Below are positions 55,385 to 64,000 of a stretch of DNA of 64,000 nt, one piece after another. The stretch spans positions 19,745,116-19,809,115 of the forward strand of contig JAAALK010000082.1 in assembly GCA_019279435.1 (NCBI GenBank). The letters are read 5' to 3'. Positions within the stretch are counted from its first letter, which is position 1. The number at the start of each line of letters is the position of its first letter. The notes under the pieces are model-generated. The model did not search any database and had not been told where the DNA came from. It saw only the letters and a program-made list of their open reading frames with translations. The DNA is from Zizania palustris (lineage: Eukaryota; Streptophyta; Magnoliopsida; Poales; Poaceae). The position numbers and the translations under genes are program-made.

Positions 55385-56784
55385 ATGTTAGTGGTTTTGT
55401 ACGAAATATTTTGTCTTATAGAAATAGAAATAACGATAGTGCTAGTCAGTGCAAATGTTGTCCCTATGTCGAGTGCAAAATGAGAAAAAATTGATAAATG
55501 TTGAGCAAATCCATGAACACTTGATTCTTAGAGGTTTCAAAGCATCATATACCCGCTAGACAGAACATGGTGAACTTGATGATGGTGTGCATGAAGAGAA
55601 GCAAATAGTTGAAGAAAACATGTGCGACAACACTATAGTTGACCATGACAGAGATGACATATTATTTGATGCCAATGATGAAGAAATCAAACAAATATTG
55701 CATAATCATGAGGGGGACTTCACTAGTGACACATTATGAAAAGTTTCAACATATGGTAACTGACTCTAAAACACCAATATACCCAAACTGTAAAGAGGAG
55801 CACAATAAATTGAATGTGGTGCTAACATTGATGCAAATGAAGGCTAGCAACAGTTGGTCCGATAAGGGTTTCATTGAATTGTTGGTATTTTTGAAAGATT
55901 TACATCCAATGGAAAATTTTTTGTCTAAAAGTACTTACTATATCAAACAGATTGTTTGTCCATTAGGGCTTGGGGTATCGAAAGTCCATGCATGTATAAA
56001 TAATTGCATGTTTTTCCATAATGAGGACGCAGAACTAGCTACATGTCACATTTTCAATGCACCGCGGTATAAGTAGAGAACTAATAGTGGTGAGAGAAAA
56101 GACAATACATATGCCAAGAGACAAAAGAAGAAAATATCGGTTAAGGTGGCTTGGTATTTTCTAATAATCCCATGTTTGAAATGGATGTCCTCTAACAAAA
56201 CAAACAATGGGTTGCTGCGATGGCACGCTGAGAAGCGAAACAAATATGGAATGCTTAGAGTTTAAGTTGATGGCATGCAGTGGAGAATGTTTGATTCAAA
56301 ATACAAATAGTTTAGAAACGAAGTGAGAAATATAAAATTTGGGTTCAGTATGGATGAGATGAATCCTTTTGGAAACACAAGCAGTATTCATAACACTTGG
56401 CTAATGACTCTCTGTATCTACAACCTTCCTCCCATTATCTGCATGAAGTGGAAATTCCTTCGCATGCCTTTGTTGATAGTGGGCCAAATTAGCTCGGTAA
56501 CGACATCCAGGTTTGGGATGAATACAAAACAGAGACTTTCAACTTAAATGCAAAGTTGTTCGTAACCTATTAGGAAGACTGTTGTGCAACAACAGAAAAA
56601 GGTCTTCATGGGTCACCGTAGGTTCCTTAGTCTTGATCATCAGTACCGTAAGAACAAGAGAGCTTTCAATGGAACAAGTATTTTGAATTGTGAAGGATCT
56701 TAGCGTAGTTCACGAAAAGGGCTCAAGTAGTATGAAATTACCCACTGGACAAAACAATCCTATGTGGAAGAAACAATCCATATT
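55385..56784 (+). pseudogene. CACTA (En/Spm) transposase remnant H, tnp2 type
   Basis: Before 55580 the frames show CKCCPYVECKMRKN and HLILRGFKASYTR with TEHGE, as in the transposase-associated N-terminal domain of CACTA proteins. From 55640 the tnp2 region follows: MQMKASNSWSDKGFIELL, IVCPLGLGVSKVHACINNC, then WHAEKRNKYGML, IKFGFSMDEMNPFGNTSS and TLCIYNLPP. A late piece (KVFMGHRRFLSLDH, MWKKQSIF) adjoins after an internal loss. Frameshifts and stops throughout. It is cut at 56784 by the end of element I. It would cut CACTA ends when intact. Confidence 0.85.
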
Positions 56785-57200
56785 CACTACCATAGAAATG
56801 ATCTTTAGTAATGGAGATTTACTAACAGATAAAAGACAAACATCAGTAATACACTTATAGTGACATATTTTTTTACCCGTGTCAGTAATGCTGCATTATT
56901 AGTGATGGGTTGAAATTGGACTCGTCACTATAGATAGTGCACTCCCATTAGTGACGGGCCATGGTACGACTCATCAATAAAGGTTGCCTCCCTATAGCCA
57001 TGGGTTATGTTGAAACCCATCACTAAAAAAAGGCACCCCTATTAGTGACAGGTATAAGTACTACCTGTCACTAGAGGATGTGACCTTTAGTGATGTGTGT
57101 TATTTTACCCATGTTACTAAACTTCCTGCAACCCTAAGGACAACCTTAGTGACATCTTTTTAGAGATAACTATCATTGAAAACAAGTATTTAAGGACCTC
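56785..57200 (+). mobile_element. CACTA element I: terminal and subterminal region
   Basis: CACTACCATAGAAATGATC at 56785 has the CACTA terminal signature. The next 380 bp contain about ten copies, in both orientations, of TTAGTGACGGGT-like motifs (for example near 56909, 56953, 57018 and 57043), the usual subterminal binding sites for the element's own proteins. The preceding ATT (56782-56784) would be the 3-bp target duplication. The other end was not found. Confidence 0.75.
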
Positions 57201-57790
57201 AGGAACCAAGCTCCACACTTATTACTCCTAACCACCACCAACTTCACCCTTCTCCCATAACTGCTGACTAGCCATAGTTAAGTCCTCAGCCACCAGCCGG
57301 CAACCACACTAGTGCTGCACACGCATGCTTAGGATTATGAACCACACTATTATGTGCAACTGATTTTGTCATCTGTTGTTCGAGAGTGTTGAATTATAAA
57401 TATGACCGAACAACTAGTCAATTTATATGAAGATGCTGCCAAATTGTCCACGCACTTTGGATAGTTTAGGGATGTGTGACCCAATTAGTTGGACCACGTG
57501 GTCCCATACGCTTCCATAGAGAGTTTCAATGGTGTCTCCATGTTGTTCTCCAGATACACAACACCATTGACCTGAAGTCGAGACGTGTTTTTCGAGAACA
57601 ACGGAGAGATATTGCCAAAATTCTCTCTGGAACTGTATGGGACCATAAGGCCTACCTATGTGGGTCGCACATCATCGAATGAGATTTGGGACCTATCTTT
57701 GCCTATTAGTGCAAAAAGTATATCATTGTATGTTCGTACATTTTTTGTAATGAAACAATAATGTCTCCCTTCTCTTAATGTTTAGATGTC
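57200..57790. other. Unassigned region between CACTA end and element F
   Basis: It follows the subterminal repeats with TATTTAAGGACC and a C/A-rich leader-like stretch (CTCCTAACCACCACCAAC), which could be the start of a CACTA gene. A 68-codon frame at 57476-57682 has no recognisable domain. The left end of the LTR of F lies somewhere at its right edge. Confidence 0.35.
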
Positions 57791-57849
57791 AACCCGTTCC
57801 TATGCTAGATATTCTAGCTCCACTGATGAGGTCGATGAAGGATATGCCC

Positions 57850-58623
57850 AAGAAAATTCCATGGATCAAAAGTTCTGATAGGTACTATCGGAAGTTTTGA
57901 TTATTATCTGGTATTGATAAAGAGCGTAAAAGTTTCTTCAGAAGTTTAAATATGGTAACGGGTGTTCCGATGAGCCAGAAGTTCCGATTTGGAATCGTGG
58001 AATTTTGTATTGATCAAAAGTTTCGATATGGTATCAGAAGTTCCGAGGTGGGCGATAACAGATTGGATATGTTGCGTGTCGTACTATATCGGGAGACCTA
58101 AAATACCTTATCGGAAGTTCCGATCGAGGATCAGAAGTTCCTACGTGGGCAAGCAGATTGGATATGTTATGGTTTTAAGGATTTCGAGATAGACACGACC
58201 AGGGGACTATTAGTCCTATAAAAGGAGAGGAGGAGAACGTCTTGGAACCAAGGAATAAGCCTAGATTAGACCTAACCACCAAAGAGTCCTCTCCATCCTT
58301 TCTTGATCTCAATCGTTGAGATCAAGGATCCCTGTCTCTCACGTGCGATGCTAGCATGCTGCCGTGGGAGATTCTCCATCCTTGTTTGTGTGGACTCCGT
58401 GGAGGCGTTGCTCCAATAGAGACGCTCATGGACATCTACATACGAATGACTACGTTGTCTTCATCGATTGGATCGGTGAAGGATGGCAAGGACGAAGCAA
58501 GGATAGGCTTTACGCGCTTCTCCGACATCTTCTTCAACTGCACCTATCGCATCTCATGCTAGAAGGTCTTAGGGCATAAATTTTGAATTTATCAGCTAGC
58601 ATAGCTCCCCATATTCCCCAACA
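57850..58623 (+). repeat. 5' LTR of element F (left end not fixed)
   Basis: Ends CCCCAACA at 58616-58623. It is full of imperfect palindromes around GGAAGTTCC. TCCTATAAAAGGAGAG at about 58213-58228 is a TATA-type box. A clear TG start with target duplication cannot be set because the second LTR is not in the window; candidates lie between 57780 and 57880. Confidence 0.6.
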
Positions 58624-58624
58624 G

Positions 58625-58637
58625 TGGTATCACAGCC
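58625..58637 (+). promoter_or_regulatory. Primer binding site of element F
   Basis: TGGTATCACAGCC, one base off the usual TGGTATCAGAGC complement of initiator tRNA-Met, directly after the LTR. Confidence 0.85.
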
Positions 58638-59807
58638 TACGTGCATCGTGTTTGATCTGGATATCTCATGTATGGAGATACATGGTGGAAAAATTGATTA
58701 GATCTGTTTCTGTCTGCTGTAGATCAGCAGTTCTGATAATGATCGGAAGTTCCGATGGTGCATCGGATGTTCCGATATCGAATAATGATTCAATACAGAA
58801 ATAAATTGTTGTTGTCTGAGATTCCGATATTGATCAGAAGTTCCAGGGATCATATGTTCCGATACCAGATCGGAGGTTCTGACCCGCGCGAATTTGAAAA
58901 ACCGAGCCTGTTGACCCGGGTTTTTTAGATCCAGAATCCAGTCACTTGTAGATTGCTCGCCTAACTTTGTTTTGCAGAGAATGTTGTGACTAGCATGGCC
59001 TTGGATAAATATAATGTATGAGATGCATGCAATGAATGTAAATTAAATATGGCATGTGTGTCATGGTTATTTACAACCCAAGGCTAATGTAAAATTTATT
59101 ACAGCTTGCATGTAGTTTCCGCGGTGCTTCGACCCATGTAATTAGTATAGACTATGTGAGATGGACCAGTACTCTTCATGACGGCCGAGAGCACACACTT
59201 AATGATGGGAGCCATGGAGATCGAGATCGCCATGTGAAGAAGGTCATGCTATGTCATAGTTATTATGATTATCTATGATGATTTCTTATGTTCTTGTTAT
59301 TCTATTCTTGCATGTTTCGTTTGTGCTACGGACATTACAGTGCTACAATAGTTTTCCCTCAGAAAATTAAGTGTTGATGCTCTTCCCAATAGCTGCATCC
59401 ACCAAGGTCTGTGCTCATCGATAGTTGGTCTGCCAAAGCAAAGTGCTATCTTTTATCTCGACTAGTTGGGGTGGAAGTCGGACTTCTGCACGCATAGTAT
59501 TGGTTCACTTGATAAGTCTATCAAAACGGTTTTGAGCCTTTTAGCATAGGAGTTGGGGTCGAGCATTGGAAGCTTCTGCAACGACAAGAGTTACATATGA
59601 TATGATTAGCAAGGAGTTGCTTACCTATGTCAACTAGCTTCTAGCAGTGATGCCAAATCTCACTAGGAGATAGCGTGACGATGGATCTTGCACCACTATT
59701 AGTCACTAGAGGGAACGTTACTTGGTTTAAAATAGTGGAACATATTTTATTGGATAGAAGATAAACATTGCATAGTGTTAAAACTTGCGTTTAATCTTCT
59801 GTACATC
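58638..59807 (+). other. Leader of element F
   Basis: 1.17 kb between primer site and gag. The first 250 bp still contain GGAAGTTCC motifs (one full copy at 58742-58756), the rest is AT-rich. No supported gene. BARE-type elements have a long leader here. Confidence 0.7.
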
Positions 59808-60866
59808 ATGGCACCTACTACTTCTACTGTTAAGAGCACTCCAATTTTTAATTTGCGATCTATACGTGAACATGATAAATTCTCTGGAACAAACATGATG
59901 GATTGGTATCGAAATTTGAGAATTGTTCTTAAACAAGAGAAAAAGGATTATGTTCTAGAGAAACCTCACCCTGATGAACCAGGAGAGGATGCTTCTAAAG
60001 TAGACAAGTGTGCTTATGAGAAGCAAGCTAGTGATTCCGTGGATGTTAGCTATCTGATGGTTGCCTGCATGTACTCTGAGTTTCAGAAACAATATGAGGA
60101 ACATGATGCTTATGATATGATCGTAGGTCTTAAGGTCATGTTTGAGAAACATGCAAGGGCAGAAAGATACAATGTGTCTAAATGCTTGTTTGGTAGTAGG
60201 CTGTCTGATGGGAACCCTCACGTGATCAAGATGATTGGTTGCATAGAGACTCTAGAGAGACTGGGAACTTCACTAGATCCATACCTAGCTATTGATGTCA
60301 TTCTCCAGTCACTCCCACTGAGCTTTGAGCCGTTCATCATGAATTATAACATGGTTGGACTAGAGAAGAAACTAGCTGAGTTGCATGGGATGCTTAAAAC
60401 TACCGAGGAGAGTATCAGGAAGTCTCCTAATCAAGTGATGATGGTTCATAAGGAGGGAAAGAAGAGGAGGAGGAAAAAGGCTAAGACTACATATTTGATC
60501 TCTAGTACGAATTCTAAATCGACTGGAAATTTCATGTCTAGTCCTGCCAACTCTGATGTGTGCTACCATTGCCACAAGCCTAGGCATTGGAAGCGCAATT
60601 GCAAGGTGTACCTGGAAGAGCAAAAGAACAAGAAGGGAAGTGGGACTTCCACTTCAACTTTTAATGTTATTAAAATTAATCTTGATACTCGTCCAAATGA
60701 TTCATGGGTATTTGATACCGGATCGATGATTCATACTTGCAAATCATTGCAAGGGCTGAGTAGAGTAAGAAAGTGTGCAAGTGGTGAGCTGGATATCCGT
60801 GTTGGGAATGGAGCAAAGGTTGTAGTGTTGGCCATCAGTGTTTATTCACTGTCGCTACCATCATGA
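59808..60866 (+). pseudogene. gag and start of protease, element F
   Basis: ATG at 59808 (MAPTTSTVKSTPIFNLRSIR) is chosen over an upstream in-frame Met because it matches the family start. Gag residues include MMDWYRNLRIVLKQEKKDYV, GCIETLERLGTSLDPYLA and SLPLSFEPFIMNYNM; basic stretch KKRRRKKAK; zinc knuckle CYHCHKPRHWKRNC. The protease core SWVFDTGSMIHTCKSL follows in the same frame (about 60700-60750). The frame ends at TGA 60864 in the protease. The gag itself is open and could be functional. Confidence 0.88.
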
Positions 60867-61915
60867 CTAGTTTTGGAGTTAAATAATTGTTATTCCATTC
60901 CCGCCTTAGGAAGAAACATTATCTCTTCTTCATGTTTAAAGGAAGATGGTTTTGAATTCATAATAAAGAACAAGAGTTCTTCAATATTTTCTAATGGCAT
61001 GCTCTATGGTGTTTGTCCATTGGTGAATGGATTGTATATTCTGAGTCTTGAAGATGCACACATTTATAACATTAGTACTAAGAAACAATGACTTAATGAT
61101 TTTAATGCTACCTACGTATGCATTGTTGTTTGAGTCATATAAATGAGAAGCGCGTGTAGAAGCTCCATAGTGATGGACTTTTTAGTCATTTGATTTTGAA
61201 TCATATGTCACATGTGAGTCTTGCTTACTTGGTAAAATGAGAATGACGCCTTTCACTAGACAGAGTGAGAGGGCGAGTGAGCTATTGGCCATAGTACATA
61301 CTGATGTTTGTGGACCAATGAGTCACACGACTAGGAGAGGCTTTCAGTACTTTTGTACTTTTACCAATGACTTTAGTAGATATGGCTGTCTACTTGATGA
61401 GGCATAAGTGGGAATCCTTCGAAAATTTCAAGGAGTTCTAGAATGAAGTACAAAATCATACGGCCAAGAGAATTAAATTTTTGTGATCAGATCGGGGGGT
61501 GAATATTTGAGCCATGAGTTTAGTGATCATATGAAGCAGTGTGGAACTGTTCCACAGCTGACTCCACCCGGCACGACCCAATGGAATGGGGTGTCTGAGC
61601 GGAGAAACCATACTTTTTTGGACATGGTGCGGTCCATGATGAGTCACAATGATCTTCCATTATCCTTTTGGGGTCTCGCTCTAGAAACAACAACTTTCAT
61701 GATTAATAGAGTTCCATCTAAGTTAGTAGAGAAGACGCCATATGAGATGTGGTCTGGGAGGCATCCCAGTTTGTCCTTTCAAAAGATTTGGGGATGTGAG
61801 GCGTATGTCAAACGTATGACGCCTAACAATCTCAGTCCTAAGTCTGACAATGCTTCTTTGTGGGGTACTCTAAGGAACCAAAGGATACTATTTTTATAAT
61901 AGAGAAGAGGACAAA
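60867..61915 (+). pseudogene. Protease end and integrase of element F
   Basis: CYSIPALGRNIISSSCLKED and GVCPLVNGLYILSLED are the protease tail. The pre-integrase region (NHMSHVSLAYLVK) and first catalytic Asp (VHTDVCGPMS, near 61288) sit in broken frames. SDRGGEYLSHEFSDHMKQCG (second Asp) and TQWNGVSERRNHTFLDM (Glu) are in the open stretch from 61483. WGCEAYVKRMTPNNL marks the end. At least three frame changes. Confidence 0.85.
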
Positions 61916-62990
61916 ATGTTTGTCGCTCAGAATGGTGTATACCTTAAAAAAGAGTTTCTCTTAAAAGGAGTTATTAGTGGGAGAACGGTGCATCTCGAAG
62001 AGGTTCGAGAGCCACAGGAAAGTGTTCCAGATCCCACTGAACAACAACAGGATCAACAAAGTGTTGCAGAACCTGTTTTACATGAGCCATCCGCACAAAG
62101 GTCTAGGAATGTAGTCCATGCGCCAGAGAGGTACATGTTGTTGACCACTAGGCATTGCGACGTATTGTTGTTGGACAATGACAAGACCAAGACCTATGCG
62201 GAAGCAGTGATGGGACTAGACTCTAAGAAATGGCTTCGAGCCATTGGATCCAAGTTGGAGTCCATGCGAGTTAACCAAGTTTGGAACTTGGTTGATCAAC
62301 CCGATGGTGTAAAAACTATTGAGTGTAAATGGATATTCAAGAAAAAGATAGATGTTGATGGAAATGTACACATCTATAAGGCACGATTGGTAGCGAAAGG
62401 TTTCAGACAGTTTCAAGGTGTTGATTATGAATCAACATTTTCGCCCGTATCTATGCTTATGTCTATTCGTATCATCCTAGCTATTGACACATTATATGAT
62501 TATGAGATATGGCAAATAAACGTCAAGACTGCTTTCCTTAATGGAAACCTAAGTGAGGATGTGTACATGACACAACCTGAAGGTCTTGACGGTACGGGAA
62601 ATACTGGGAAAGTTTGCAAGTTGCTAAAGTCCATTTATGGATTGAAGCAAGCTTCTCGGAGTTGGAATCTTAGCTTGATGAGGTAGTCAAAGAGTTTTGC
62701 ATCATCAAGAACGAAGAAGAACCTTGTGTTACAAGAAGGCTAGTGGGAGCTCACTTGTGTTTCTAGTCCTATATGTGGATGACATATTGTTGATCGGAAA
62801 TGATATTCCTCTCTTGAATGCTATCAAGACTTCATTGAAAAACAGTTTTTCGATGAAAGATGTTGGAGAGGCAGCATACATTTTTGTCATAAAGATCTAT
62901 AGAGATAGATCAAAACGTTTAATTGAATTAAGACAAAATATGTACATTGACAAGGTTTTGAAGCCGTTTAAAACGTAGAATTCTAAGAAG
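61916..62990 (+). pseudogene. Reverse transcriptase of element F
   Basis: A Gln/Pro-rich linker is followed by WLRAIGSKLESMRVNQVW, CKWIFKKKIDVDGNVHIYKA and QINVKTAFLNGNLSEDVYM (catalytic Asp). A stop at 62684 and a frame change precede LVFLVLYVDDILLIGNDIP, with an intact YVDD box near 62770-62785. Ends with TAG about 62976. Confidence 0.87.
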
Positions 62991-63049
62991 GGTTTTATAC
63001 CAATGACACAAGGTAATTCTCTTAGTAAGACTTAGTGTGCTGCGACACC

Positions 63050-63755
63050 TGATGAGCTATAGAAGATCAGTGTGATCTCGTATGGCTCCGCAATTGGATC
63101 CATCATGTATGCCATGCTATGCACATGTCCATATGTGTCATATGCTCTAAGTGTTAAGAGCAGGTACCAATCAAACCCGGGTGAAAGTCACTGGGCTGAA
63201 GAAAAGAGTATCCTCAAGTACTTGAGAAGGACTGAGGAAATGTTCCTAGTATACAGTGGTGAAGAGGAGCTTGTTGTAAGTGGTTACACGGATGCTAGCT
63301 TTTAGACTGATAAAGATGATTCTCGATCGTAATCTGGCTTTGTGTTTTGCCTCAATGGAGGTACAGTGAGTTAGAAGAGTTCCAAGCAAGAGACGATGAT
63401 CGCTTCTACAATAGAAGCTGAGTATATCGAAGTTTCAAAAGCTGCGAAGGAGGCAGTTTGGATCAGAAAGTTTGTTTCTCAGCTAGGTGTTGTTCCTAGT
63501 GCGTCCAGTCCATTGGACCTCTGTTGTGATAATAGTGGTGCCATTGTGCAAGCCAAGGAGCCTAGATCGCTCCAGAAATCCAAACATATACTTCGGCGAT
63601 ATCACCTAATTCGTGAGATCATTGAGAGAGGTGATGGAAAGATTTGCATGGTCCACACGGATTTGAACATGGTGGATCCATTGACGAAGCCTCTTCCAGA
63701 GCCCAAGCATGAGGCGCATATGAGCTCCATGGGTATTAGATACTCACGTGAGTGA
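63050..63755 (+). pseudogene. RNase H of element F
   Basis: IGSIMYAMLCTCPYVSYALS, HWAEEKSILKYLRRTEEMF and SGYTDASF (Asp), a stop at 63303, then MIASTIEAEYIEVSKAAKEA (Glu), LCCDNSGAIVQAKEP (Asp) and HTDLNMVDPLTKPLPEPK. TGA at 63753-63755. Stops also at 63331 and 63373 in positions where Gln and Trp are expected. Confidence 0.87.
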
Positions 63756-64000
63756 GTCATGTGTTTGTAGAAAATGCTAGAAGAGTCTATGCTAATGTAT
63801 GAGGATAATTGTTGTCTTGTTCCTTGAATAAATATATTTTGCATTTAATTAATGAGTACGACTTGTTATGTAAAACTATTTGCTCTATGTCGATGTTGTT
63901 CAAAAGGGTCCCTAATCTTGTCATCATGTGGGATAGTGATGATACATGGATTAGCACATCCGACTGATTGATGATTGTGTTTCACATATCATAGACATAG
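63756..64000 (+). other. 3' untranslated part of element F
   Basis: 245 bp of AT-rich DNA up to the window end; includes AATAAATATATTTTGCATTT. No LTR start or polypurine tract is reached. Confidence 0.6.

Larger units (their letters stand above)
57790..64000 (+). mobile_element. Element F: Angela/BARE-like Ty1/Copia, runs past the window end
   Basis: 5' LTR end and primer site at about 58623, leader, gag, protease, integrase, RT and RNase H in Copia order; the 3' LTR is outside the window. The gag (MDWYRNLRIVLKQEKKDYVL) closely resembles BARE/Angela gag. Stops and frameshifts in protease-integrase and RT show it is inactive. The left boundary is approximate. Confidence 0.85.

Noticed and set aside
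57373..57400. TGTTGTTCGAGAGTG as the start of the LTR of F
   Set aside because: Cannot be confirmed without the second LTR or target duplication; the GGAAGTTCC motifs typical of this LTR start only near 57880.

Overview
The window is plant genomic DNA made almost entirely of nested transposable elements; I see no ordinary host gene, tRNA or rRNA gene. The mix (SIRE/Maximus-like and Angela/BARE-like Copia, Tat-lineage Gypsy with two RNase H domains, a CRM-like chromovirus, and CACTA DNA transposons with TAGTGACGGG-type subterminal repeats) points to a grass (Poaceae), probably a gene-poor, perhaps pericentromeric, region. Species cannot be read from the sequence.

Layout, left to right. Element A, a decayed Tat-like Gypsy element on + (1-6456, 18012-18419, 29541-31268), supplies gag, protease, RT, RNase H, integrase and a 3' LTR. 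Its integrase gene is split twice: by element B (6457-18011, minus strand, target duplication GAGGC/GAGGT) and by element E (18420-29535, plus strand Copia with 2.1-2.2 kb LTRs, exact duplication GAGTG). Element A abuts a minus-strand Copia fragment X (31269-31461 and 39162 to about 39300). X is itself split by element C (31462-39156), a complete minus-strand CRM-like element with an open 1,633-codon gag-pol frame, 909-bp LTRs differing at three positions, and an exact TCTTA duplication; it is the youngest insertion here. An unclassified stretch Y (39300-40709, continuing 51916-52080) is split by element D (40715-51915, plus strand), a relative of B. Element G (52081-55384) is a 5'-truncated third relative. 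Then come a broken CACTA transposase (H, 55385-56784), the end of a second CACTA element (I, from 56785), and an Angela/BARE-like Copia element F (about 57.8 kb to beyond the window end).

The most notable system is in B, D and, as a remnant, G. Between integrase and the 3' LTR they carry a roughly 4-kb gene on the strand opposite to gag-pol. In B and D it has its own TATA box, two conserved AACGGT motifs upstream, five exons and four short introns at matching positions, most with GT-AG ends and phases that keep the conserved reading frame. The predicted protein (about 1,100 residues) has an Ala-rich N-terminus, a domain like the 'putative gypsy-type transposon' family, a PKKRK-type basic motif and a coiled-coil region. 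Antisense orientation would keep the introns from being removed from the genomic RNA. Each copy has a few point lesions, but structure is shared by diverged copies.

Smaller points: B carries an extra LTR-end plus gag-start block beyond its 3' LTR; C encodes its last 78 residues inside its 3' LTR, with the polypurine tract also in frame; and the pol-distal regions of B, D and G hold related tandem repeats, amplified in G to about five 119-bp units. LTR differences were counted by eye and domain assignments rest on motif recognition, not on searches.
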